Source: Prevotellaceae bacterium UBA6417 (lineage in GTDB: Bacteria; Bacteroidota; Bacteroidia; Bacteroidales; Bacteroidaceae). Taken from it: DNA of 64,000 nt. Location of the stretch: contig DJPH01000048.1 of NCBI GenBank assembly GCA_002439755.1, forward strand, positions 19,532-83,531, in the 5' to 3' direction. Made by a program: the position numbers and the translations under genes. Below are positions 54,120 through 62,775 of the stretch, in pieces (position 1 is the first letter of the stretch; each line of letters starts with the position of its first letter). The notes under the pieces were generated by a model. The model worked only from the letters and a program-made list of their open reading frames with translations, had not been told where the DNA came from and made no database searches.

Positions 54120-55793
54120 ATGAAGAAATTATTTACATTTTTCGCCGCAATGGCGTTTTTCTTGTCCGCATCAGCCACTGAATACAGCGATATGTTGCGG
54201 GTTCAGATCAATGGAGTTGATGCAGCCACCCAAAAGGCAACTATCGTAATTGAAAAGCAGGACAATGGGAAATTGGCCTTGTCGCTTCGCAATTTCGTAT
54301 TGGATATGGACGAAACACAGCTGGCAGTCGGTAACGTAAACGTGAAGGACGTCGATGCCGCAACCACCGGAACCGATACGGTGATGCACTCGTTGCAGAC
54401 CATCAAGCTGGAAGCCGGCGATGACCCTGAAACAAGCTGGCTCGGACCAATGCTCCCGGCTGTCGACGTCGATGTAAACGCATTAATCAAGGACGGACGT
54501 TTGAATGCTGTTATTGCAATCGATGCCACGAAAACATTAAACATGATAATAAAGGTATATTTCGGGTCTGACAGCTATCAGTTGCCCAATGCCGGCTTTG
54601 AAAGTTTCCACGAAGCCAAACTCTATCCTACCAAAAAAGGTGAGAATGGACTAGAGTGGGACTATTCGGCCGAACCGAAGGCAACCAGTCAGGAACCCGA
54701 CTATTGGCATTCGTTCATGAGTGCCTCCGGCTATGACAAAAACGGAGTAAACCAACTTGGCATTGCCTATCTGGCCGGATTGTCACCTCATACATTCGTG
54801 AGCGATGACGTGCGTCCCGGTTCGGTTGGCAAGTCAAGCCTGTTGCTCAAGTCTACATCGATATTGGGAATCATTGCCAATGGAACCGTGACCACAGGGC
54901 GCATCAATGCAGGGTCTCCCAATGTCAGCGTAGATGCGCAGGGAGATTGGCTGAACCATTCCTGGAACGATATGAGCCAAACGGAGGTTGGCCAGGACGG
55001 ACATCCTTTTTATGCATTGATGGATGGTTGTCCCGATTCGATGGCGGTTTGGGTGAAATTCAAACAAAAAGACCCCAAAAAGGCTGAGGGTCACCCCTAT
55101 GCTTCAATAAAGGCTGTAATCAACGATGGCACCTATTATCAAGACCCTGAACAAAAAGGCTCGCACTATACCAATGTGCTGGCCAAGGCCGAGGAAAACA
55201 CCATTGCCGATACCAAGGGCGAGTGGGTGCGAGTGGTTGTTCCGTTCGATTATGAAACGTTTAAGGCAAACAATGCTACCGGGCGTGTTGCGCTTGTGAC
55301 AGCTTCTACCAATGCAGATGCAGGCAAGGGTAGCGATGGCGATGAGTTCTATTTGGATGACATCTCCATGATCTACAACAACAAGTTGTCGTTGGTCAAG
55401 TTTAAAGGCAAAGCCGTTGAAGGTTTCGACAAAGACAAGAAAGACTATTCCGTGACTGTCAAGGGTGCGTTGGATGCCAATGATATAGAAGTTGTGGCAG
55501 ATGGCCGTGGAGCTTATGTGATAAAGACGGTGGAAAACGAGCTTGACCAAGACAACCGACTCGTGAAAGCCGTTGTCAAGGTGATAGTCGTGGCCGGTAA
55601 CATGGAGAGTTCTACGACTTATGTTTTCAATGTGACTTACGATGTCACATCCATATCCGGAATTATCGGTTCGGCCGAGGATTCGATTGTTGCTGTCTAC
55701 GATTTGCAAGGCCGTCCTGTCAGGTCATCGGCAAGCGGTATATACATAGTCAGATTCAAATCGGGCAAGATTCTTAAGGTAATACGCAAATAG
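54120..55793 (+). CDS. Secreted calycin-like/PCMD protein with T9SS-type sorting tail
   Basis: A 557-residue protein: signal peptide (MKKLFTFFAAMAFFLSASA), a calycin-like barrel (about 20-150, YSDMLRVQINGVDAATQKA), a PCMD-type domain (about 150-410, PNAGFESFH to GDEFYLDDISMIY) and a C-terminal tail IVAVYDLQGRPVRSSASGIY then IVRFKSGKILKVIRK that matches T9SS type A sorting domains. Probably a surface carbohydrate-binding protein exported through SprA. It has its own -7 box TAACTTTG at 54083-54090. Confidence 0.82.
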   Translation: MKKLFTFFAAMAFFLSASATEYSDMLRVQINGVDAATQKATIVIEKQDNGKLALSLRNFVLDMDETQLAVGNVNVKDVDAATTGTDTVMHSLQTIKLEAGDDPETSWLGPMLPAVDVDVNALIKDGRLNAVIAIDATKTLNMIIKVYFGSDSYQLPNAGFESFHEAKLYPTKKGENGLEWDYSAEPKATSQEPDYWHSFMSASGYDKNGVNQLGIAYLAGLSPHTFVSDDVRPGSVGKSSLLLKSTSILGIIANGTVTTGRINAGSPNVSVDAQGDWLNHSWNDMSQTEVGQDGHPFYALMDGCPDSMAVWVKFKQKDPKKAEGHPYASIKAVINDGTYYQDPEQKGSHYTNVLAKAEENTIADTKGEWVRVVVPFDYETFKANNATGRVALVTASTNADAGKGSDGDEFYLDDISMIYNNKLSLVKFKGKAVEGFDKDKKDYSVTVKGALDANDIEVVADGRGAYVIKTVENELDQDNRLVKAVVKVIVVAGNMESSTTYVFNVTYDVTSISGIIGSAEDSIVAVYDLQGRPVRSSASGIYIVRFKSGKILKVIRK

Positions 55794-55817
55794 CTCTATA
55801 CTTTTGCACGCACAGGT

Positions 55818-55871
55818 AAAAGCACCGTTGCTGCCTTGGGACATTTGAATTCTTGCTGCAACGGTGCTTTT
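55818..55871. terminator. Hairpin terminator between convergent genes
   Basis: AAAAGCACCGTTGC (55818-55831) pairs perfectly with GCAACGGTGCTTTT (55858-55871), with A- and T-tracts inside the stem ends, suited to both strands; 26-base loop. Confidence 0.78.
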
Positions 55872-55884
55872 GTTGTGGAAAGAC

Positions 55885-56367
55885 TTATTTCATCGACAGA
55901 GAGTCGAATTGCAATGGCAACAGCAGACTGACGTCTGCAATTTCCCAGATTTCTTTGCTTCCGGCCATGAGCAGCCTGATGGTGTTCGGAGCTTGTCGCT
56001 TTTGGGCTTCTAGCAAAGCTTGGCGGCAAAGTCCGCATGGGGTGACAGGCCTTGCCGTCTGTCCTGTTTCAGTAAAAGCCGCAATGGCGATGCTTCTGAT
56101 GGGTGTGTTCGGGCATGCAGCTTCCGTATAAGCCAGAGCCGTGCGTTCGGCACATGTTCCGCAAGGTGTCGAAGCGTTTTCCTGATTGCTCCCTTGTATG
56201 ATCCGGCCGTTTTGCAGGAGAATGGCGCTACCTACGCGGAAATGCGAGTAAGGGGCATAGGCCGTATTGGCAGCATCGGCGGCTGCCCGAATCAGGATGC
56301 TGTCGGCTTCTGACATTTCTTGCGGCTTGGCAATCCGATATGTGAATATGACTTGCTTGTTTTCCAT
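55885..56367 (-). CDS. cdd: Cytidine deaminase
   Basis: A 160-residue enzyme of the small tetrameric type. APYSHFRVGSAILLQNG binds the substrate, STPCGTCAERTALAYTEA holds the zinc Cys and catalytic Glu, and TPCGLCRQALLE gives the other two zinc cysteines. It converts cytidine and deoxycytidine to uridines in pyrimidine salvage. It lies 58 bases past the TonB-dependent receptor gene on the same strand. Confidence 0.96.
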   Translation of the reverse strand: MENKQVIFTYRIAKPQEMSEADSILIRAAADAANTAYAPYSHFRVGSAILLQNGRIIQGSNQENASTPCGTCAERTALAYTEAACPNTPIRSIAIAAFTETGQTARPVTPCGLCRQALLEAQKRQAPNTIRLLMAGSKEIWEIADVSLLLPLQFDSLSMK

Positions 56368-56425
56368 GACAAATCTGTCTTTTTTATCATAACGTTTTGT
56401 TATGCGCTTTATTGTGTCACCGTTG

Positions 56426-58471
56426 CTATAGGTGCAGGTTGATGCGTGCTCCGGCTAGAACGGAAAATCCCGGTTGAGGCACACTGCCGAAATCCCGGTA
56501 TTTGTGCGAAGTCAGATTTTCCAATGAAAGGTAGACGTTATAGGAGGGGCGGTTATAGCTTATCTTCAAGTTTACCAAGGCGTAGGGATGATAGTTTTGC
56601 AAGGTGTTGTCACTTTTCAGGTAGCTGCCCATTCGTTTTTGCCACGAAAAATACCATGTGGCATCGATGGCATCGAAAATACGGTGGTTCAAGTTGGCAG
56701 TTAACTTATGTCGCAGGTATTCCAATGCGTAATTCGACTTGTAGACGCTTTGTTGGTCGTGGCGCTCTTGGGTGATGTAGGTATAACCGGCATTGAACGA
56801 ACGAATGAACAGACTTTCATTGTCGAACAATTCGGCAAACAGCAGTGACACGTCGGCTGTCAATTCATAGCTTTTCAATTTGAATTGTGTGGAATGGTAA
56901 ATGTCGTCAGCATGGTACATGACCCAGTCAATCATGTCGCTTCCCGAACGTCTGATGCCTTGCAGAGACATGCGGAATCCTTTTTGCCGCCATTCTGCAC
57001 CGAGTTTGAACGTCGATGCCTTTTCGGGGCGTAACCCGATATTTCCTTCCTGAGTGGGACTTTTGTAATAAAGATCTGTAAATGTGGGAAGCCGCAAGGA
57101 TTGACCCCACGAACCAAAGATTTTCCAACCGGGTGCGGGACGGTAGCAAAAATCAACGCCGGGGTAAAAGCTGAAGCGTTCGTTGATAGCCGTATTGCGA
57201 TTGCCCATTATACCGGCAGACAGTGTAATTTGTTTTATTGTGATGTGATGTTCTGCAAAAAAGCTGATGTTGGTGCGGTTGTCGCGAAATTTGTAATAAG
57301 TGCTGTCTTGCTGCTCCACTTTGACATATTCGCTTTCAGGCAAGGGACGTCCCATGTTGGACGACAGCAATCCGTCTGAACGCAGTTCGCCGCCTATTGC
57401 CGTGCGTCCCAAAGCCCAGTCGGTATAGCCCGTAAGACCGAAAGTGAATACATCGTTGCGGTTGAAATTCTCGCCTTTATTGCTGTGGCGGATAAGTTGG
57501 AAATGATCGAATGAGCGTATCCAAGATACAGAAGGAGACAAGTGGAGTTTGCCGCCTGTCACAGCTTTTACGGAAGCGAGCCATCTGCTTCCGGCTTCCC
57601 ATTGATTGGGATAGGCGGCGCTATAGAACGTGTTGGCACCGTAACGCTGTGAAGTGAAGCCTCCTTGCCAGATTAGTTTGAGCTCGGGCGTGATATAATT
57701 GCCTTGATAATAGGCTCTGTATTTGTCGAAGCCGCTATTGGGCGTGCCACCGTCGGAGCGCAGGTAGTCACCGCTGATGCGGTTCAGGTAGTGGCGGCTG
57801 GCGAAGTTGGCCGATGCACCACCTCCGAAAGTGCCGTATGAGCCACCCTGCATGCGGGCTTCAGCAGTGTTTTTATTGACTATTCGTGTAATGATATTAA
57901 TGGCACCGTTGAGAGCTTGGCTGCCGAAGATGCGAGCCGAGGCTCCATCATAAATTTCGATGCGTTCAATGTCGGAAATGGAAACAGGAAAATCGGCCGT
58001 GAGGTGGCCTGTTTGAGGATTGTTGACGTTGATTCCGTTTAAGAGAACGGCGGTTTGGTCGAATGTGCCGCCTCCGATGCTGATATCGGTTTGTATGCCG
58101 AAACTGCCTCGCTGTCTGACGTCAATGCCGGAGCACAGTTTCAAAAGATCGTTGACGGTTTGAACTTTCGCGTGTTCGATGTCTTCACGCGTAATGACCG
58201 AAACATTGTTGGCTGTTTCGGCAAAGGTGATAGGGACGCGCATTCCTACCACTTCGGTCGCGCTCAAAGGAATGTCCGGCTTTTGCTGGCTGACAATCTC
58301 AAGTGAATCGGCGCGCGATGCAAGGCTCTCTGTGTGTGCAAAGGCAAGCATGGGCACAGCGAGTACGCAAATACGGATTTCCACTTTCAGACTGCGGAAT
58401 ACTGCATAGCCCTTTCTGGAGAAATGCTTGAAGCATACCGTTTGGCGCATTTTAATGTTTTGTTTTTGCAT
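56426..58471 (-). CDS. TonB-dependent outer-membrane receptor (BtuB-like)
   Basis: A 681-residue receptor: N-terminal signal (up to about residue 50), plug domain (NVSVITREDIEHAKVQTVND, SFGIQTDISIGGGTFDQTAV, LNGAINIIT) and a 22-strand barrel ending SVLAGARINLHL. The short length and plug resemble BtuB/vitamin- or siderophore-type receptors, not SusC (no SusC extension, no SusD partner). The ligand is not certain: only about 26 bases of leader separate the -7 box TAACTTTG (58504-58511) from the start, so no cobalamin riboswitch is present. In-frame ATG at 58450 is an alternative start. Confidence 0.9.
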   Translation of the reverse strand: MQKQNIKMRQTVCFKHFSRKGYAVFRSLKVEIRICVLAVPMLAFAHTESLASRADSLEIVSQQKPDIPLSATEVVGMRVPITFAETANNVSVITREDIEHAKVQTVNDLLKLCSGIDVRQRGSFGIQTDISIGGGTFDQTAVLLNGINVNNPQTGHLTADFPVSISDIERIEIYDGASARIFGSQALNGAINIITRIVNKNTAEARMQGGSYGTFGGGASANFASRHYLNRISGDYLRSDGGTPNSGFDKYRAYYQGNYITPELKLIWQGGFTSQRYGANTFYSAAYPNQWEAGSRWLASVKAVTGGKLHLSPSVSWIRSFDHFQLIRHSNKGENFNRNDVFTFGLTGYTDWALGRTAIGGELRSDGLLSSNMGRPLPESEYVKVEQQDSTYYKFRDNRTNISFFAEHHITIKQITLSAGIMGNRNTAINERFSFYPGVDFCYRPAPGWKIFGSWGQSLRLPTFTDLYYKSPTQEGNIGLRPEKASTFKLGAEWRQKGFRMSLQGIRRSGSDMIDWVMYHADDIYHSTQFKLKSYELTADVSLLFAELFDNESLFIRSFNAGYTYITQERHDQQSVYKSNYALEYLRHKLTANLNHRIFDAIDATWYFSWQKRMGSYLKSDNTLQNYHPYALVNLKISYNRPSYNVYLSLENLTSHKYRDFGSVPQPGFSVLAGARINLHL

Positions 58472-58632
58472 ATTGTTTTATGTATTGATAAAATAAATGG
58501 CCACAAAGTTACGTTTTAAGTCTGATATTCTGTGGAATCGCGGATGTGCAAATCGTGGATTTCGTATCTTTGCAGTCAGGTTGATGGAAACATTCCGGCA
58601 TAGAAAAGAAAACAGAAAATAAGTTTGATGGC

Positions 58633-59178
58633 ATGGACATTTCAGAAGTAAAAAGATTGATAGACAAATATTATCCAGAAGACAATGAATTGAAACGCAT
58701 ACTCATTGAGCATAGCAGACAAGTGGCTCAAAGAGCCTTGCAAGTTGCAGAAGAACATCCCGAATTGAATTTGGATCGTTCATTGCTTTATGCAGGAGGA
58801 ATGTTGCACGATATAGGTATATTCAAGACCTATGCTCCCGATATTTATTGTGTAGGAACCGAGCCATATATCATGCACGGCAGCATAGGTGCACGTCTGT
58901 TGCGCAATGAGGGGCAGGAGAGCCTGGCACGAATATGTGAACGTCATACAGGTGCGGGACTGAGCAGGGAAGACATCCGTCGCCTTCGTTTGCCGCTGCC
59001 CGAGCAGGACTTGTTTCCCGAAACGTTAGAGGAGAAAGTGATTTGCTATGCCGATAAGTTCTATTCCAAATCGGATTTGAATCGTGTAAAAACATCGGAG
59101 CAGGCATACCAAAGCCTTCGTAAGTTTGGAGAAGAGGGCGCCCGACGCTTTTTGGAATGGGATAAGATGTTTGGTTGA
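58633..59178 (+). CDS. HD domain phosphohydrolase-like protein
   Basis: A 181-residue protein with an HD metal site: His27 (LIEHSRQVA), His59-Asp60 (GGMLHDIGI) and a downstream Asp (ICYADKFYSK). It resembles small stand-alone HDIG proteins of unknown substrate, probably a nucleotide or phosphoester. -7 box TATCTTTG is at 58565-58572, divergent from the TonB receptor promoter. Confidence 0.88.
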   Translation: MDISEVKRLIDKYYPEDNELKRILIEHSRQVAQRALQVAEEHPELNLDRSLLYAGGMLHDIGIFKTYAPDIYCVGTEPYIMHGSIGARLLRNEGQESLARICERHTGAGLSREDIRRLRLPLPEQDLFPETLEEKVICYADKFYSKSDLNRVKTSEQAYQSLRKFGEEGARRFLEWDKMFG

Positions 59179-59299
59179 ACAAGGCGCGTGGCATAAAGCT
59201 TTCTGTTAGGGTCTTGTTCATGTTTATTCACTTCATTAATCAGGCGAGTTATATGGATTTTCAGTAACTTTGCACGTCAATATCAAGAGATACGCCCGA

Positions 59300-62080
59300 T
59301 TGAGAACTTTTTTATCAGTTTGTTTATTGGTTATGGTTGCCTTCAACCTGTTTGCCGGCAGGACGAAAGGCGGAGTGTTGCAACGGGAAATGATTCCTCT
59401 TGCGGAAGACTCTGTTGATACCTTGGTGCATAAGGATAAAAGAGTGATTTTAAAAAATGATTCGACAGGACGCAATATGACAATTGAAGTTGACACGACG
59501 CGTAACGATACAACCCGTAGCGATTCCACGAAAAAAAAAGATGCGCTTGAGGCTCCTGTTGAGTATGAAGCTCAGGATTCAATGACTTATTATGCCAATA
59601 CGAAAATGACCAAGCTCTATGGCAACAGTAAGGTAACCTACCAGGATATGTCGCTTGAGGCGGCTGTCATATCAATGAGCCTTGATAGCAGCCTGGTTCA
59701 TGCCAATGGAGTGAAAGATTCATCGGGCGTTTTGCAGGGCAAGCCTGTCTATACGCAGGGCAGCGAGAATTATGAAAGCGAAGTGATGAGCTATAACTTC
59801 AAGTCAAAAAAAGGCTACATTCAGAATGTCACTACCGAGCAAGGCGATGGCTTCATGCAGAGTGAGGCTTCCAAACGATCTAAAGACGGAACATTATTCC
59901 TGCAGCATGCCAAGTACACTACTTGCGATGCCGACCCTCCACATTTTTATTTGTCTCTTTCGCGTGCCAAGGTGAAACCTGGAAAGGAGGCTATCTTCGG
60001 ACCTGCCTATTTGGTGGTGGCCGATGTTCCTTTGCCCTTAGCTGTTCCTTTTGGCTTTTTCCCCTTTCGCAAAAAGTATTCGAGCGGTTTCCTGATGCCT
60101 ACTTATGGTGATGAAACAAGTCGGGGATTCTATTTGAGAGATGGCGGTTATTACTTCGCCTTTAACGACTGCATGGACATGACGCTCTTGGGTGAAATAT
60201 ATACCAAGGGATCATGGGGACTTAATCTTGAGACTAACTATCGCAAGCGTTATCGCTATTCAGGCAATATTTATGTCAATTATCTGAACACGGTGGAAGG
60301 CGAAAAAAACATGCCCGACTATCAGAAAACGACAAGTTTTAAAATTCAATGGACGCACCGTCAAGATGCAAAGGCTTCTGTCAACAGCTCGCTTTCTGCC
60401 AGTGTCAACTTTGCGACATCAAGTTTCGAACACAGCAATTTATCAAGCATGTACAATCCCTTGTCGTATACGCAAAGTACGCGTACCAGCAGTGTGAGCT
60501 ATTCGCGCACATTTCCCGGTATTGGCCTCACGCTGGCGGCATCGGGCAACTTGAGCCAGAATATGAGCGATTCGACGTTGGCCGTCTCGCTTCCTGAAAC
60601 AAACATAACGCTTAATCGCTTTTATCCGTTCCGCCGCAAAAAGATGGCAGGCAAGCAGCGCTGGTACGAAAAGATTTCCGTTAACTATACAGGGCAATTG
60701 AGCAATAGTATCTCTACTAAAGAAGACAAGTTGCTCCACAGTAGCCTTATTAAGGACTGGCGTAATGGTATGCGTCATAGTTTGCCGATTAATGCCACCT
60801 TTTCCCTGTTAAAGTATATCAATGTCACGCCGGCTATCAATTTTACCGATCGTATGTATACAAACAAAATCATGCAATCGTGGGATAACGAGCGTCAAAC
60901 CGTGGTGCGTGACACGACCTACGGCTTTTATAATGTATATGATTGGCGCATGTCGCTTTCGGCTAACACAACGTTGTATGGCTTCTACAAACCGTGGCGA
61001 AAACTCTTTGGTGATAAAATTATGGCAGTACGTCATGTCTTGAAACCTTCGTTGTCATATAGCTATTCTCCCGATTTCAGTGCTTCGTCTTACGGTTATT
61101 ACGATAGCTACGTCAAGACCGATGCCGATGGAAAAGTTTCAACCGTGACCTATTCACCTTTCCAGTACGGACTTTTCGGTGTTCCTTCCAAAGGACGTAC
61201 TGGGAGTATCTCCATGTCGCTTTCCAACAATTTGGAGATGAAACTGAGAAGCGACAAAGATTCTACAGGCGAAAGAAAAGTGAGTCTCATAGACGAACTT
61301 TATGGTACGCTTTCTTATAATATGGCAGCGAAAAGCAGGCAATGGAGTGACCTCAGTACCCGAATACGCTTGAAGCTTTCCAAAAGTTATACTTTCAGTC
61401 TGGCAGCTGTCTTTGCTACTTATGCATATAAGTTTGATGAAAAAGGTAATGTGGTTACCAGTGACCGCACCGAATGGAGCTATGGGCGATTCGGACGTTT
61501 CCAGGGTATGTCGCAGAATTTCTCTTACACTTTCAACAATGCCACTTTCCGCAAAAAAGATAAAAAAACAACAGGAGACAATGCTAATGAGGATGAAGAT
61601 GGCAACGAGGAGGGCGATACAAATGTCGACCCCACATTGGTTTCCGGTCAAACGGAAAAGGGTGAGGCATCAGCTTCGGCTGATGTTGACGAGAATGGTT
61701 ATTTAAGGTTTTCCATCCCTTGGAGTTTTACGGTTTCTTATGGTGTTTCCATGCGCGAGAACACTTCTGCCAAAATCAATCCAAAGAATATGCGTTATCC
61801 CTACAAACTGACACATACCATGAACTTTTCCGGCAATATCAGTTTGTCGAAGGGATGGAATATCAATTATAGTTCCGGTTACGATTTCAACTATCACAAG
61901 CTGTCCATGACAACGGCCTCGCTTTCGCGCGACCTTCACTGTTTTTCCATGTCGTGCTCAGTCGTCATTCGTCCTTACACTTCCTACAATTTCAGTTTCA
62001 GGGCAAAAATGTCCACGCTTGCCGACGTCTTGAAATGGGATAAGCGCAGTAGCTACAGTTCAAATATCGAATGGTATTGA
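59300..62080 (+). CDS. lptD: Putative LPS-assembly protein LptD (OstA-like)
   Basis: A 926-residue outer-membrane protein: signal peptide, OstA-like jelly-roll domain (about 90-220; TKLYGNSKVTYQDMSLEA, GVLQGKPVYTQGSENYES) and a large C-terminal barrel. It matches the Bacteroidetes form of LptD that inserts LPS in the outer membrane. Start choice: a frame from TTG at 59270 would begin inside the -7 box TAACTTTG (59265-59272); the TTG at 59300 gives a clean signal peptide (MRTFLSVCLLVMVAFNLFAG) and a leader of about 20 bases. ATG at 59333 would cut the signal short. Confidence 0.85.
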   Translation: MRTFLSVCLLVMVAFNLFAGRTKGGVLQREMIPLAEDSVDTLVHKDKRVILKNDSTGRNMTIEVDTTRNDTTRSDSTKKKDALEAPVEYEAQDSMTYYANTKMTKLYGNSKVTYQDMSLEAAVISMSLDSSLVHANGVKDSSGVLQGKPVYTQGSENYESEVMSYNFKSKKGYIQNVTTEQGDGFMQSEASKRSKDGTLFLQHAKYTTCDADPPHFYLSLSRAKVKPGKEAIFGPAYLVVADVPLPLAVPFGFFPFRKKYSSGFLMPTYGDETSRGFYLRDGGYYFAFNDCMDMTLLGEIYTKGSWGLNLETNYRKRYRYSGNIYVNYLNTVEGEKNMPDYQKTTSFKIQWTHRQDAKASVNSSLSASVNFATSSFEHSNLSSMYNPLSYTQSTRTSSVSYSRTFPGIGLTLAASGNLSQNMSDSTLAVSLPETNITLNRFYPFRRKKMAGKQRWYEKISVNYTGQLSNSISTKEDKLLHSSLIKDWRNGMRHSLPINATFSLLKYINVTPAINFTDRMYTNKIMQSWDNERQTVVRDTTYGFYNVYDWRMSLSANTTLYGFYKPWRKLFGDKIMAVRHVLKPSLSYSYSPDFSASSYGYYDSYVKTDADGKVSTVTYSPFQYGLFGVPSKGRTGSISMSLSNNLEMKLRSDKDSTGERKVSLIDELYGTLSYNMAAKSRQWSDLSTRIRLKLSKSYTFSLAAVFATYAYKFDEKGNVVTSDRTEWSYGRFGRFQGMSQNFSYTFNNATFRKKDKKTTGDNANEDEDGNEEGDTNVDPTLVSGQTEKGEASASADVDENGYLRFSIPWSFTVSYGVSMRENTSAKINPKNMRYPYKLTHTMNFSGNISLSKGWNINYSSGYDFNYHKLSMTTASLSRDLHCFSMSCSVVIRPYTSYNFSFRAKMSTLADVLKWDKRSSYSSNIEWY

Positions 62081-62135
62081 CAATTTCGCACAATCAATCT
62101 TCGTTGTTTCTTCAAAAAAGGCATTCATTAGTGCT

Positions 62136-62163
62136 TTTGTTAGAAATTAAATCTATAACTTTG
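62136..62163 (+). promoter_or_regulatory. Promoter of the small RNA candidate
   Basis: TAACTTTG at 62156-62163 matches the -7 consensus; TTTG at 62136-62139 is 16 bases upstream, shorter than the ideal 19-21. Predicted transcription start is near 62169. Confidence 0.6.
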
Positions 62164-62168
62164 CATCA

Positions 62169-62348
62169 AAGAAATATGGCTGTACCGGTTTGATCGGGAT
62201 ACTCATCAAATAAACAACAAGAAAATAGAGCCAGCTTCTCAAATCAATGGCGTGCTGTCCTTTTCGACAGATTACAGCGAGCGAGAGCCCTCGAATCCTA
62301 TTTAATATGGAGTTTTCATCACATCACCGGTGCAGCTTTTTCTTTTTT
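62169..62348 (+). ncRNA. Candidate structured small RNA, about 180 nt
   Basis: This intergenic transcript unit has a promoter, an end-closing helix and a U-tract but no useful reading frame (longest from promoter: MAVPV then stop). GCTGTACCGGT (62179-62189) pairs with ACCGGTGCAGC (62326-62336), 11 bp with one G-U, directly followed by TTTTTCTTTTTT. Inside, AAATAG (62223-62228) pairs with CTATTT (62298-62303), CTGTC/GACAG forms a hairpin at 62255-62270, CGAG/CTCG at 62282-62293, and TTTGAT/ATCAAA at 62189-62210 is a competing hairpin. It is not SRP RNA, tmRNA, RNase P or a tRNA. The overall closed shape recalls 6S RNA but I cannot assign it. Confidence 0.55.
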
Positions 62349-62364
62349 CTTTCCTCTGTAGTTT

Positions 62365-62763
62365 TCATTCCAAAGTATTTTCCGGTGAATTGGGCACATA
62401 CGGGCCGTCCTTTACTTCAAAGATAATGGTTCCCGTTTCCAACACTTCCAAGCTGTGCCAAACGTTCTTGTCCAAGTGGCATCCGTAGCGTCCTTCTTTC
62501 GGATTAAGATCGAAAGTTTCGATGACTTCTTTTTGATCGTTATAGACTTTCACACGTGCGTGACCACGCATTACAAATTGTGTTTCACTGCTGTGGTTGT
62601 GTCTGTGAATGGGAAAGATGCTTCCCGGTTCCACCGCATTGAAAAGTCGCTGTGCCTTGGCGTCAAGGCTTTCATGCAGGTTATAGTTCATACGCAGTCT
62701 CGGGCTTTCTTTTGCCCTTTTGGTTATTTCGTCAAAAAGGGCTTCATCTAATAATTTGTTCAT
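62365..62763 (-). CDS. WbuC family cupin protein
   Basis: A 132-residue cupin. FPIHRHNHSSETQFVMRGHA is the metal-binding motif (His, His, Glu) and VWHSLEVLETGTIIFEVKDG supplies the last His. WbuC-type proteins lie in polysaccharide gene clusters; their reaction is unknown. Here it follows a sugar-nucleotide epimerase gene by 12 bases, which supports a role in surface sugar metabolism. Confidence 0.88.
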   Translation of the reverse strand: MNKLLDEALFDEITKRAKESPRLRMNYNLHESLDAKAQRLFNAVEPGSIFPIHRHNHSSETQFVMRGHARVKVYNDQKEVIETFDLNPKEGRYGCHLDKNVWHSLEVLETGTIIFEVKDGPYVPNSPENTLE

Positions 62764-62775
62764 CTTTATGGGTTC

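Noticed and set aside
58472..58632. Cobalamin riboswitch ahead of the BtuB-like receptor
   Set aside because: The promoter -7 box is only about 33 bases from the start codon, leaving no room for a riboswitch.
62248..62425. Roughly 59-codon frame inside and past the small RNA candidate
   Set aside because: It runs into the antisense strand of the cupin gene, lacks any recognisable sequence and crosses the predicted terminator.
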